Shown piece by piece: positions 9,866-16,819 of a stretch of DNA of 64,000 nucleotides. Location of the stretch: assembly GCA_035388225.1 (NCBI GenBank), contig DAOOPM010000003.1:62001-126000 (forward strand), written 5' to 3'. The translations under genes and the position numbers were made by a program. A model generated the notes under the pieces. The model searched no databases and had not been told where the DNA came from. It worked only from the letters and a program-made list of their open reading frames with translations. Source of the stretch: SB25 sp029560875 (lineage in GTDB: Bacteria; Bacteroidota; Bacteroidia; Bacteroidales; Tenuifilaceae). Position 1 is the stretch's first letter. Each line of letters starts with the position of its first letter.

Positions 9866-10789
9866 TTATCTATATTTTTCATTATCATCCTCATAAATAC
9901 TCAAATAATTTAAGTACCTCGAAGGACTTATCTCTCCATTTTTTGCAGCTTCAACAACCGCACAACCCGGCTCGTGAATATGGGTACAGTTATAGTACTT
10001 GCAATCGGAGGAGAATTTAAATATTTCTGGAAAGAAATGGTACAGTTCATTTTTCTCAATATCAATTAAACCAAAACCTTTAATTCCAGGTGTATCAATT
10101 ATATAACCCCCAAAACTTAGCTCAAAAATTTCGCTGAAGGTTGTTGTATGCTTCCCGGTAAGATGTGCCGATGATATATTGTTGGTTCTCAAGTTTAGGT
10201 TAGGTTCCACAGTGTTTACCAGAGTTGATTTACCAACTCCCGAATTGCCCGATATCAAACTTGTTTTACCCTGTATCAAATCGCGGAACAAACTCATGTT
10301 GTAACCAGTTTGAGCCGAAACAACTAAACACTTATATCCAATCGGTTCATAAACAGATACGTACTGATTTAACTTATCGATGCCCGCATCGTTTAGCAAA
10401 TCGACCTTATTAAAAACAATAACCGCAGGAATTGAGTAAGCCTCGGCTGTCACCAAGTAACGATCTATAAAACCAAGTTGAGTCTCAGGAAACTCAATGG
10501 TAACAACAAGTACCGCTTGGTCCAGGTTGGCCGCAATAATATGTGACTCGCGCGAAAGGTTGGTCGATTTACGAATGATGTAATTCTTGCGGTCGTTTAC
10601 CGCGGTAATTACGCCCGAGCTTCTGTCGCTCAATTCCACCTGCACAAAATCGCCTACGGTTACAGGATTGGTGGTTTTAACCCCTTTTAAACGAAGTTTA
10701 CCGCGAATTGTACAATCCACAATATCGCCATTGGGCATTTTAACCCTGTAATGACTTCCTGTTGTTTTTAAAACTAATCCTGCGTCCAT
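9866..10789 (-). CDS. rsgA: Ribosome small-subunit-dependent GTPase A
   Basis: RsgA is a circularly permuted GTPase that acts late in 30S ribosome maturation. An N-terminal OB fold is followed by GTPase motifs in permuted order: NKVD at 127-130, GNSGVGKST at 181-189 and DTPG at 232-235. The C-terminal zinc site has C263, C268, H270 and C276. The ATG at 10789 gives 307 residues and a normal N-terminus (MDAGLVLKTTGSHYRV). The frame also extends to a TTG at 10810, but the family does not have that extension. It diverges from the toxin island that begins about 80 bases away. Confidence 0.95.
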   Translation of the reverse strand: MDAGLVLKTTGSHYRVKMPNGDIVDCTIRGKLRLKGVKTTNPVTVGDFVQVELSDRSSGVITAVNDRKNYIIRKSTNLSRESHIIAANLDQAVLVVTIEFPETQLGFIDRYLVTAEAYSIPAVIVFNKVDLLNDAGIDKLNQYVSVYEPIGYKCLVVSAQTGYNMSLFRDLIQGKTSLISGNSGVGKSTLVNTVEPNLNLRTNNISSAHLTGKHTTTFSEIFELSFGGYIIDTPGIKGFGLIDIEKNELYHFFPEIFKFSSDCKYYNCTHIHEPGCAVVEAAKNGEISPSRYLNYLSIYEDDNEKYR

Positions 10790-10921
10790 TTTCAACTTAT
10801 CCACCCACAAAAATAAATTAATTGTGGATTGAACATCTAAAACTAGTCTTAAACTCTACAAAAAACAATTGATTTCTCTTTTTGCATATGCGAACGTTGT
10901 ACCGATAACTTTTGTTTTTCT

Positions 10922-11013
10922 TACATACAGGCTTTTTACTAAATTTACTGAAAATTTTGTGAGTAGAATAGTAGTTGCCGCACGCGTCAAAAGAAGACGC
11001 GCGCGAACGAGGG
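10922..11013. repeat. Solo right end of a RAYT element with REP hairpin
   Basis: These bases match the right flanks of the two RAYT units at 13262-13406 and 15623-15716. They begin with the ACATACAGGC leader next to the transposase start codon and end with the REP hairpin GCACGCGTC/GACGCGCGC at 10978-11013. No transposase gene is attached, so this is a solo or deletion remnant. The toxin-domain cassette starts directly after the terminal GAGGG, exactly as at the other two copies. Confidence 0.85.
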
Positions 11014-11015
11014 AA

Positions 11016-11399
11016 ATGGGTATTGTTGACGTGGATAACTTTAGGTTTGATATGTTTTTTGAAGGCAGTGGTAACGTTAAAGTTTGGGTTGAAACAAAAA
11101 ACTACGCTTCAAGTACGGGTTTTACAACATCTTTTTACAACCAGTTTAAAGCCTATATAAGCAATCCCGAATTGAAGAACTTCGACGAATTACGCTACTT
11201 CTTCCGTGCCAACCCAGGGGTAACAAAGGAAAGCCAAGTGTTGAAGTTTAAGAACTTGATAAATAATGGCGGTAATAAGGAGCAATTTTACCAATCATTA
11301 AACCAATCGTTGAAAGAAGAATATGGTATCTTTTCATCTTCTGATATAACGGATAGTTTTTTAAACAATTTACTTAATACAATAGTTGAAGTTTATTAA
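11016..11399 (+). CDS. Orphan toxin C-terminal domain, PD-(D/E)xK nuclease-like (cassette A)
   Basis: The fragment has 127 residues and begins right after a REP hairpin. The frame stays open upstream to 10869, but that part is only translated repeat. The residues FDMFFEG, about 15 residues, then WVETKNY give a D...ExK pattern, followed by the helix FYNQFKAYISN. This resembles restriction-endonuclease-fold toxin domains found at the C-termini of Rhs/CdiA-like polymorphic toxins. There is no signal peptide and no N-terminal delivery region, so it is a displaced cassette rather than a full toxin. The next ORF begins one base after its stop, as toxin-immunity pairs usually do. Toxin assignment is inferred from motif and context, without a database match. 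Confidence 0.55.
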   Translation: MGIVDVDNFRFDMFFEGSGNVKVWVETKNYASSTGFTTSFYNQFKAYISNPELKNFDELRYFFRANPGVTKESQVLKFKNLINNGGNKEQFYQSLNQSLKEEYGIFSSSDITDSFLNNLLNTIVEVY

Positions 11400-11400
11400 G

Positions 11401-12414
11401 ATGAAGTTAAAAATAATTGAAAAAAATATTTCGAGATTTAGGCTAACTCCAAAAGGAATTGTGAAATTAATTGATTTTAAAGAAATTATTTTAAATGATA
11501 ATAGTTTGTTTATTTCAAATATAGGATTGCAAGAGTTATATTATAATAATAACTTACTTTATATGAATAATGATAATGGCGAGGGCTTATTATTCAATTT
11601 ATCGGACAAAAGCAAAATTATATTTCATAATGAGTATATTAAACAAATATCCAATAATTTCATTGTTAGTTTTATTGAAGGAAAAACTAAGATTCTAAAT
11701 ACTCTTTCTCAAGAATCAGTGTTTTATCCATATAAGATATTAAAGTCTTTTTTCTACGAACAACAAAAATGTTTGGTTATTGACCACAAATCAGAAAAAT
11801 CAATAATATTTTCAAAGATTAAAAATCCACTTTCAATATTATCCTTCCCCCTCTCCACCCTCGGCACTTGGCACGATGGAGCAATCGAAAAACCCTACCA
11901 AGTAGCAGAATTTTCAGGGATTTATGAAAACACATTGGTGTGCACTATGACCAACGGCGATGTATTGCTGCTGGATATTCAAACAGGGGGGGGTAAAGCC
12001 TTTTTAAAAAATGGCATTGCCTACAATTTGCAACAAATTGATGATTCTCCCATTTTTTGCGGACTTTATGGTTACTCTTTTGTAAAAATCAATGCAACTA
12101 CCGGTGAAATTCTTAATAGTATAGATTTAAAACCGTTGTGGAAAGAATTGGGCAGAAACAGCGATGAACACTATGTTTATATTGGAGTTTGTATTTATCA
12201 TAATGGTTTGCTTTATTTTTTAAATAGAAATACTGTCGGCATTTTCGACCCAAGCACATGCAAAATAATTGACTTTCAAGAGTTTGAATTCGATTGCAAC
12301 CAAGGTCAGCAGTTAAAGGGCGGCAAAGAGAATCTTCAAGTAAAAGATGGCAAAATTTATTGTTTAGATACTTTGGGTAATTTGTATGAGTTGGAGAGTA
12401 ATGCAGTAAAATAG
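11401..12414 (+). CDS. Beta-propeller (PQQ-like) putative immunity protein, cassette A
   Basis: About 337 residues, cytoplasmic, with repeated short beta-strand units ending in patterns such as GDVLLLDIQTG, KINATTGEILN, VGIFDPSTCKI and KIYCLDTLGNLYEL. These are typical of PQQ/WD-type beta-propeller blades. Propeller proteins of this kind are found as immunity partners downstream of polymorphic toxins. It starts one base after the nuclease-like domain, which supports that role. The first ~150 codons are much richer in A+T than the remainder, and the switch occurs near base 11848, which may indicate a mosaic gene. A run of eight G lies at 11986-11993. A diverged relative of the same length occurs at 46977. 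Confidence 0.6.
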   Translation: MKLKIIEKNISRFRLTPKGIVKLIDFKEIILNDNSLFISNIGLQELYYNNNLLYMNNDNGEGLLFNLSDKSKIIFHNEYIKQISNNFIVSFIEGKTKILNTLSQESVFYPYKILKSFFYEQQKCLVIDHKSEKSIIFSKIKNPLSILSFPLSTLGTWHDGAIEKPYQVAEFSGIYENTLVCTMTNGDVLLLDIQTGGGKAFLKNGIAYNLQQIDDSPIFCGLYGYSFVKINATTGEILNSIDLKPLWKELGRNSDEHYVYIGVCIYHNGLLYFLNRNTVGIFDPSTCKIIDFQEFEFDCNQGQQLKGGKENLQVKDGKIYCLDTLGNLYELESNAVK

Positions 12415-12424
12415 ACCCTTCTAG

Positions 12425-12526
12425 CCCAGTTGAGCCGAGGCTGTAGCTGAATAAAGAAGCGCATTGGGTTGGGCGTAGGTTAGCGAAGCGTACCTGCGTC
12501 CAACTATTCTTTCAGGCTGAGCCTGA
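12425..12526. repeat. Repeat family A, copy 1
   Basis: This element of about 102 bp starts CCCAGTTGAGCCGAGGCTGT and ends at TCAGGCTGAGCCTGAG. Its core, GTTGGGCGTAGGT..ACCTGCGTCCAAC, is an imperfect palindrome able to form a long hairpin. Near-identical copies lie at 14562-14664 and 14665-14806. Each follows an immunity gene of this island. Confidence 0.85.
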
Positions 12527-12545
12527 GTTTTTGTTGTATTATGTT

Positions 12546-13406
12546 CCCTTGTTCGCGCGCGTCTTCTTTGGACGCGTGCGCTCTTCCTAATACTTTAAAT
12601 GCCGCATTGTTTTATTCACGTTTGTCATTTTTGTTTTGCACGGGCAACCGTATTATAACACAGCACTCGTCATAAGACGAGCGCTAACGGAGGTGCGCTA
12701 TTGTCAGCAGTAGGTAATTCGCTGGGGCATCTCAAACACTATCTCCAGCACATAGTCCAGTTCTGCATAATTCCTTGCGGAGCTGTACGGGTATTGCTCA
12801 GGTAGTTCAGCCAATGCTGCTTCCACGGGGTTGTCGTGAATGTACTTCAGCTTTTGGTAGAAAAACTGGTTACTGGTTATTACCTCGGGGTGGAAACCGT
12901 CCTGCCACACCTTATAGTTTTTGTTCCGCTTTATTCTGTTAGCAGCATCGGCAAATACTGCGAGCATTGGCTGGTGTTCCAAATCCTTGCTCAGCCTTTC
13001 AACAATCCTAGTTGCGGTAAACTTTTTAAAATCGCGCATCACTTCGCCCAGAGGACGCAGCTCTGCGCGGGCTATCAGGTGTATGTGGCTGGGCATAATA
13101 ACATAGCCAAACAGCTCCAAGCCTTTATTCTTTTGGCAGTAACGGATGGAGTCAGTAATAATTTCAGCGTAAAGCGGTATATGAAATAGTTTTTGCCATT
13201 CAACCAAGGTGATTGTAATAAAGTACGAATACCCTGTATCAATGACTTTGTACTTTTCGGACATACAGGCATAATTTTCACTAAATTTACTGAAATATTT
13301 TTGAGTTAGGTTAGTTGTTGTCGCACGCGTCAGAAGAAGACGCGCGCGAACGAGTGTAGAATAGTAGTTGCCGCACGCGTCAAAAGAAGACGCGCGCGAA
13401 CGAGGG
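12546..13406 (-). mobile_element. REP-associated tyrosine transposase unit 1
   Basis: This unit holds a Y1 transposase gene bounded by inversely oriented REP hairpins: GCGCGCGTC...GACGCGTGCGC at 12546-12583 on the left, and GCACGCGTC...GACGCGCGC copies at 13321-13354 and 13371-13406 on the right. A second hairpin (CTCGTC-ATAA-GACGAG) lies between the left REP and the transposase stop. The right end carries a tandem duplication of the REP (about 50-bp period) absent from unit 2. It separates toxin cassettes A and B. No target-site duplication is apparent. Confidence 0.8.
12704..13264 (-). CDS. REP-associated tyrosine transposase (RAYT), copy 1
   Basis: This 186-residue Y1-HUH transposase belongs to the IS200-like/RAYT family. 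The metal-binding HUH motif is at H60-I-H62 within VIMPSHIHLIARA. A conserved KYIHDNPVEAAL block at about 140-151 contains the candidate catalytic tyrosine (Y141). The C-terminal YPYSSARNYAE block is also typical. RAYTs cut single-stranded REP hairpins and are thought to disperse REP sequences. The protein is identical, residue for residue, to the copy at 15065-15625, so duplication or gene conversion is recent. Both copies look intact and potentially active. No accessory genes accompany it. Confidence 0.9.
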   Translation of the reverse strand: MSEKYKVIDTGYSYFITITLVEWQKLFHIPLYAEIITDSIRYCQKNKGLELFGYVIMPSHIHLIARAELRPLGEVMRDFKKFTATRIVERLSKDLEHQPMLAVFADAANRIKRNKNYKVWQDGFHPEVITSNQFFYQKLKYIHDNPVEAALAELPEQYPYSSARNYAELDYVLEIVFEMPQRITYC

Positions 13407-13408
13407 AA

Positions 13409-13720
13409 GAAATAATAATAATTGAATCAAAGCAGTTTAAGTACAAACCAACCGGAGAAGTTGATTTGAATGGAGGGTTAGCTTTGGAACCCCAAGGTGT
13501 AAATCTTGGTCAACCAAATCCAAATACCCTTTTGCCAAGTCAAATGAGTGATGATTGGATTAAATATGTAGCAGAACAAAAGCTAATAAACTTAGGTGGT
13601 GATAAAACAAAATTAGCTAACGCTATAATCAATAGCCCTGCAGGTACAGTTAAAAAGTTTGTAGCAGCTATTGATAAAACAAAAGGAGAGATAAATTTTT
13701 TAAAACTCGGAAATTATTAA
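13409..13720 (+). pseudogene. Orphan nuclease-like toxin C-terminal fragment (cassette B)
   Basis: The reading frame opens immediately after the REP hairpin, without a convincing start codon; a TTG at 13466 is the only candidate. Translation gives EIIIIESKQF near the start, a likely ExK half of a PD-(D/E)xK nuclease core. LPSQMSDDWI and a helical C-terminus ending NFLKLGNY follow. The QMSD(x)WI block after an ExK strand is a familiar arrangement in restriction-fold toxin domains of polymorphic toxins. The N-terminal part, including the first acidic residue, has been cut away by the repeat. The stop is followed 2 bases later by the immunity gene. It is judged an inactive 5'-truncated toxin cassette. 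Confidence 0.55.
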
Positions 13721-13722
13721 TT

Positions 13723-14490
13723 ATGCTAACGTTAAGAGAATTAATAGAAAATCAAATTAATAATAGGAAAATTTGGATTGAAAAAATATCCACAACAGAA
13801 AATGGATATTATAATTATTCTGGTAATTTTCAAACATTTCATTTTCAACTTGGTATTCTGGAATTAACTAGAGATGAAATTTTTTCAGTCAAATCCAACT
13901 TTTTTTTATGTGGGTTAATCGATGAATTTAGGGTTGTTAAGTTTAATAATAGATTACTAGATTATGGTTTAAATCACATTAGCCTTGTTTTATTAAGTGA
14001 CAATGAGCAATTAATTCTTCGCTATTCAAAATTACGTTATCAAAGAGGGACAAATGCACAATTAAGCATGGACGAAATGGTTGCAATTGGAGAAACTGCA
14101 GTATGGTGCAATACAGTTCAATTTTTTATGGCAAATGATAATGAAGGAGTAGTGCGAAATTTGAATATCCTTGAAACAATTACCCTAAAAAAACTTTCCA
14201 AAAATCAGCAGGAACTTCTATTGGATTATGAGTTTTACAAGGCATTGCTTGCAAGAGATAAAGCCAAAATGGAAGAAGTACTTGAAAAGTTGGTAAGCCA
14301 TAAAACACATAAAAAGCGGAATGATAACCCAATTTTAAACCAGTATATTTCATTACCCGCATTAGGTTATGCAAAATTAGCTTGGCGCAAAGGGATTGAA
14401 GTTGAAGTAAACAGCCCCTTGGTTCCGAAGGAATTATTGCCTATCAAGCCCAATGAATCCTATGAAATACCCTATGATTTCTTGAAATAG
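13723..14490 (+). CDS. Imm49-like immunity protein, cassette B
   Basis: This cytoplasmic protein has 255 residues and an alpha-helix-rich C-terminal half. Its last ~50 residues (LPALGYAKLAWRKGIEVEV, then NSPLVPKELLPIKP and YEIP) match the pattern I know from the Imm49 immunity family: an AWxKG motif followed by PLVPxELLP. Imm49 proteins are encoded directly downstream of nuclease-type polymorphic toxins, as here. The gene is intact although its toxin partner is 5'-truncated, so it may persist as an orphan immunity gene protecting against sibling toxins. Family assignment is from memory of the motif and should be confirmed with a profile search. Confidence 0.6.
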   Translation: MLTLRELIENQINNRKIWIEKISTTENGYYNYSGNFQTFHFQLGILELTRDEIFSVKSNFFLCGLIDEFRVVKFNNRLLDYGLNHISLVLLSDNEQLILRYSKLRYQRGTNAQLSMDEMVAIGETAVWCNTVQFFMANDNEGVVRNLNILETITLKKLSKNQQELLLDYEFYKALLARDKAKMEEVLEKLVSHKTHKKRNDNPILNQYISLPALGYAKLAWRKGIEVEVNSPLVPKELLPIKPNESYEIPYDFLK

Positions 14491-14561
14491 TTGATGAAAT
14501 TATTTTTACCCAGTTGAGCAATCTAAGACAAAAGCAAGAAAAAAGTGATTAAACTTGTTCG

Positions 14562-14664
14562 CCCAGTTGAGCCGAGGCTGTAGCTGAATAAAAAAGCACA
14601 TTGGGTTGGGCGTAGGTTAGCGAAGCGTACCTGCGTCCAACTTTTCTTTCAGGCTGTGCCTGAG
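14562..14664. repeat. Repeat family A, copy 2
   Basis: About 103 bp, nearly identical to 12425-12526: the same CCCAGTTGAGCCGAGGCTGT start, palindromic core and TCAGGCTGTGCCTGAG end. It abuts copy 3 head to tail. A short partial copy of the first bases (CCCAGTTGAGC) is visible near 14510. Confidence 0.85.
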
Positions 14665-14806
14665 CCCAGTTGAGCCGAGGCTGTAACTATATTAAAAGCA
14701 CATTGGGTTGGGCGTAGCCTGCCTGCCGCCTGCCTGCCGGTAGGCAGGGTAGGCAGGGTTAGCGAAGCGTACCTGCGTCCAACTATTCTTTCAGGTTGTG
14801 CCTGAG
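14665..14806. repeat. Repeat family A, copy 3, with nested palindrome insertion
   Basis: This is a tandem third copy in which the palindromic core is split. A roughly 42-bp G/C-rich insertion (about 14717-14758) is made of CCTGCCTGCCG units and their inverse CGGTAGGCAGG. It lies between GGCGTA and GTTAGCG and can itself form a hairpin, so one palindromic repeat is nested in another. Confidence 0.8.
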
Positions 14807-14890
14807 TTTTCTTGCCATTGCAGTTTCACTGGCAGAGCCAGCAAGAATAGTTTAGACTTAGGCGGAGCCTAAGCCTAACGTTGTCCTGCC

Positions 14891-15716
14891 CCCTTGTTCG
14901 CGCGCGTCTTCTTTTGACGCGTGCGCTCTTCCTAATACTTTAAATGCCGCATTGTTTTATTCACGTACGTCTTTACTTACCAGATCATTCTTGTTTTGTA
15001 CTGGCAAACGTATTTATATTACAGCACTCGTCATAAGACGAGCGCTAACGGAGGTGCGCTATTGTCAGCAGTAGGTAATTCGCTGGGGCATCTCAAACAC
15101 TATCTCCAGCACATAGTCCAGTTCTGCATAATTCCTTGCGGAGCTGTACGGGTATTGCTCAGGTAGTTCAGCCAATGCTGCTTCCACGGGGTTGTCGTGA
15201 ATGTACTTCAGCTTTTGGTAGAAAAACTGGTTACTGGTTATTACCTCGGGGTGGAAACCGTCCTGCCACACCTTATAGTTTTTGTTCCGCTTTATTCTGT
15301 TAGCAGCATCGGCAAATACTGCGAGCATTGGCTGGTGTTCCAAATCCTTGCTCAGCCTTTCAACAATCCTAGTTGCGGTAAACTTTTTAAAATCGCGCAT
15401 CACTTCGCCCAGAGGACGCAGCTCTGCGCGGGCTATCAGGTGTATGTGGCTGGGCATAATAACATAGCCAAACAGCTCCAAGCCTTTATTCTTTTGGCAG
15501 TAACGGATGGAGTCAGTAATAATTTCAGCGTAAAGCGGTATATGAAATAGTTTTTGCCATTCAACCAAGGTGATTGTAATAAAGTACGAATACCCTGTAT
15601 CAATGACTTTGTACTTTTCGGACATACAGGCATAATTTTCACTAAATTTACTGAAAATTTTGTGAGTAGAATAGTAGTTGCCGCACGCGTCAAAAGAAGA
15701 CGCGCGCGAACGAGGG
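14891..15716 (-). mobile_element. REP-associated tyrosine transposase unit 2
   Basis: This second RAYT unit has the left REP at 14891-14927, the CTCGTC-ATAA-GACGAG hairpin before the gene, the transposase, and a single right REP at 15681-15716. The transposase segment appears identical to unit 1 at the DNA level. The left spacer between the REP and the gene has diverged, and the right end lacks the REP duplication. It lies between cassettes B and C. Confidence 0.8.
15065..15625 (-). CDS. REP-associated tyrosine transposase (RAYT), copy 2
   Basis: This copy encodes the same 186-residue protein as 12704-13264, with no amino-acid difference: HUH at residues 60-62 and KYIHDNPV at 140-147. The start MSEKYKVID at 15625 is chosen because it matches copy 1. 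The frame extends further upstream to 15730, but only through translated repeat sequence. Identity in the presence of diverged flanks points to recent transposition or gene conversion of the gene segment. Confidence 0.9.
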   Translation of the reverse strand: MSEKYKVIDTGYSYFITITLVEWQKLFHIPLYAEIITDSIRYCQKNKGLELFGYVIMPSHIHLIARAELRPLGEVMRDFKKFTATRIVERLSKDLEHQPMLAVFADAANRIKRNKNYKVWQDGFHPEVITSNQFFYQKLKYIHDNPVEAALAELPEQYPYSSARNYAELDYVLEIVFEMPQRITYC

Positions 15717-15732
15717 TGATATTCCTTCAAGT

Positions 15733-16188
15733 ATGTATAATGAGATGTTCGCCAATTTAGGAAGTCGGACGAACTGGACGAACCAGCAGAAAATCGATAA
15801 AATAGTTGAAGTTTTAGGTTCTGGTAGCACTATTCCTCAGGTTACTTATCAATCCGGTTTTGAATTATATAAAATAGTTAAGAAAGGAAACGTTCCAAGT
15901 CCAACGACAGAATATTGGTTTACAAAATCGGAATTAGATAAGATGATGAACAAAGGGAATAATTTTGAAGATATGGCTGGATTACCTTTAGGAAGTATTT
16001 CTGAAGAATATGACATTTATAAGATTACGGCTAATAAAGCATCAACTACATATAGAAGTATTATTGCCCTAACAGAGCAGCGAGGTTATACAACACATGG
16101 AGGAGCGCAACAGACATTAGTCCTGGATAGAACCACTTGGAGTAATCCAGTTAAATACAATTATCAAACTTTTATTCCTAATTTTTAA
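15733..16188 (+). CDS. Orphan toxin C-terminal domain, TNT/Ntox46-like pattern (cassette C)
   Basis: The fragment has 151 residues and starts just after a REP hairpin. The frame continues upstream (GDIPSS) straight into the repeat, so the parent protein was longer. The C-terminal 110 residues contain ELYKIVKKG, TEYWFTKSELDKM, AGLPLGSISEEYDIYKI and THGGAQQTLV. The LPxxS-Y-xx-Y block followed by GGAxQ recalls NAD-targeting toxin domains (TNT or polymorphic toxin type 46), but I cannot settle the family from sequence alone. No delivery domain or signal peptide is present. A small ORF follows 4 bases later, giving the toxin-immunity arrangement. Activity is unknown. Confidence 0.5.
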   Translation: MYNEMFANLGSRTNWTNQQKIDKIVEVLGSGSTIPQVTYQSGFELYKIVKKGNVPSPTTEYWFTKSELDKMMNKGNNFEDMAGLPLGSISEEYDIYKITANKASTTYRSIIALTEQRGYTTHGGAQQTLVLDRTTWSNPVKYNYQTFIPNF

Positions 16189-16192
16189 TTTT

Positions 16193-16555
16193 ATGAATTT
16201 GCAAAAAGTAATTGAAGAAATAAATCAATTAGAATTAAACGCTAGGATAAGTCGAATAAATGAACTCCTAGAAGTATCAAATTATTATGTGGCTAATAAT
16301 CCTGAAAATAGGACTTTAGCCTATGATATTATTGATTGTATAAATGGAATGCGGCAATCAAGGTTTATTGAAACGAGAGAAGAACTAGATTTAATAAAAG
16401 TCTCACTAGAAATTTCCAGATTACTAGATGACAAAAAGAAAATGTTAACTTATTTGGTGGACTTAAGTTATTACGCTGATTATTATCCAGATAAATACAA
16501 TAAACAAAGTCTTGACGAAGAAATAGAGAAGATAGAATCTTTTCTGAGGAAATAA
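16193..16555 (+). CDS. Small helical putative immunity protein, cassette C
   Basis: This 120-residue, highly charged, apparently all-alpha protein (MNLQKVIEEINQLELNARIS, later KVSLEISRLLDDKKKMLTYL) has no signal peptide or membrane segment. I do not recognise the family. Its position, 4 bases downstream of the toxin-like domain, and its size and acidity (ending SLDEEIEKIESFLRK) are what is expected of a cognate immunity protein. That role rests on context only. Confidence 0.5.
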   Translation: MNLQKVIEEINQLELNARISRINELLEVSNYYVANNPENRTLAYDIIDCINGMRQSRFIETREELDLIKVSLEISRLLDDKKKMLTYLVDLSYYADYYPDKYNKQSLDEEIEKIESFLRK

Positions 16556-16711
16556 ATTACTTGCTTAAAATCATATCCATTGAAAGGAGAATCCTTTAAG
16601 GTAATGACTTGAGTATCACAAGGAGGTTTCATCTCTTTGTTCATGTATGTCTTTTCGACGCTTGCGTTTGTGGGTTGCTGGATAGGAGCCTTATGCTTTT
16701 GGGTATAGACT
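16483..16711 (-). pseudogene. Possible fragment of a foreign coding sequence
   Basis: The minus strand is open from an upstream stop near 16711 and reads HKAPIQQPTNASVEKTYMN followed by KEMKPPCDTQVITLKDSPFN before running into the antisense of the immunity gene. The composition looks protein-like, but the piece has no proper start or end. It may be the C-terminal relic of the gene that occupied this site before the cassettes arrived. Confidence 0.25.
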
Positions 16712-16819
16712 TTTTAACGAGAACTTCTGCATGGAGGGTAGCAAGGCATACCTTTTCGAGTTAAAAAGAGACCTATATGCCAACGAAAAGGAGATGAATT
16801 TAGAGCAAATACGTAAACT

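Noticed and set aside
12836..13189. Plus-strand ORFs of 117 and 61 codons, repeated at 15197-15550
   Set aside because: They are exact antisense shadows of the two RAYT genes, duplicated only because the genes are identical.
10922..15716. CRISPR array suggested by repeated ~36-bp palindromes
   Set aside because: The copies are irregularly spaced, inversely oriented around transposase genes, and have no uniform spacers or cas genes; they are REP elements.
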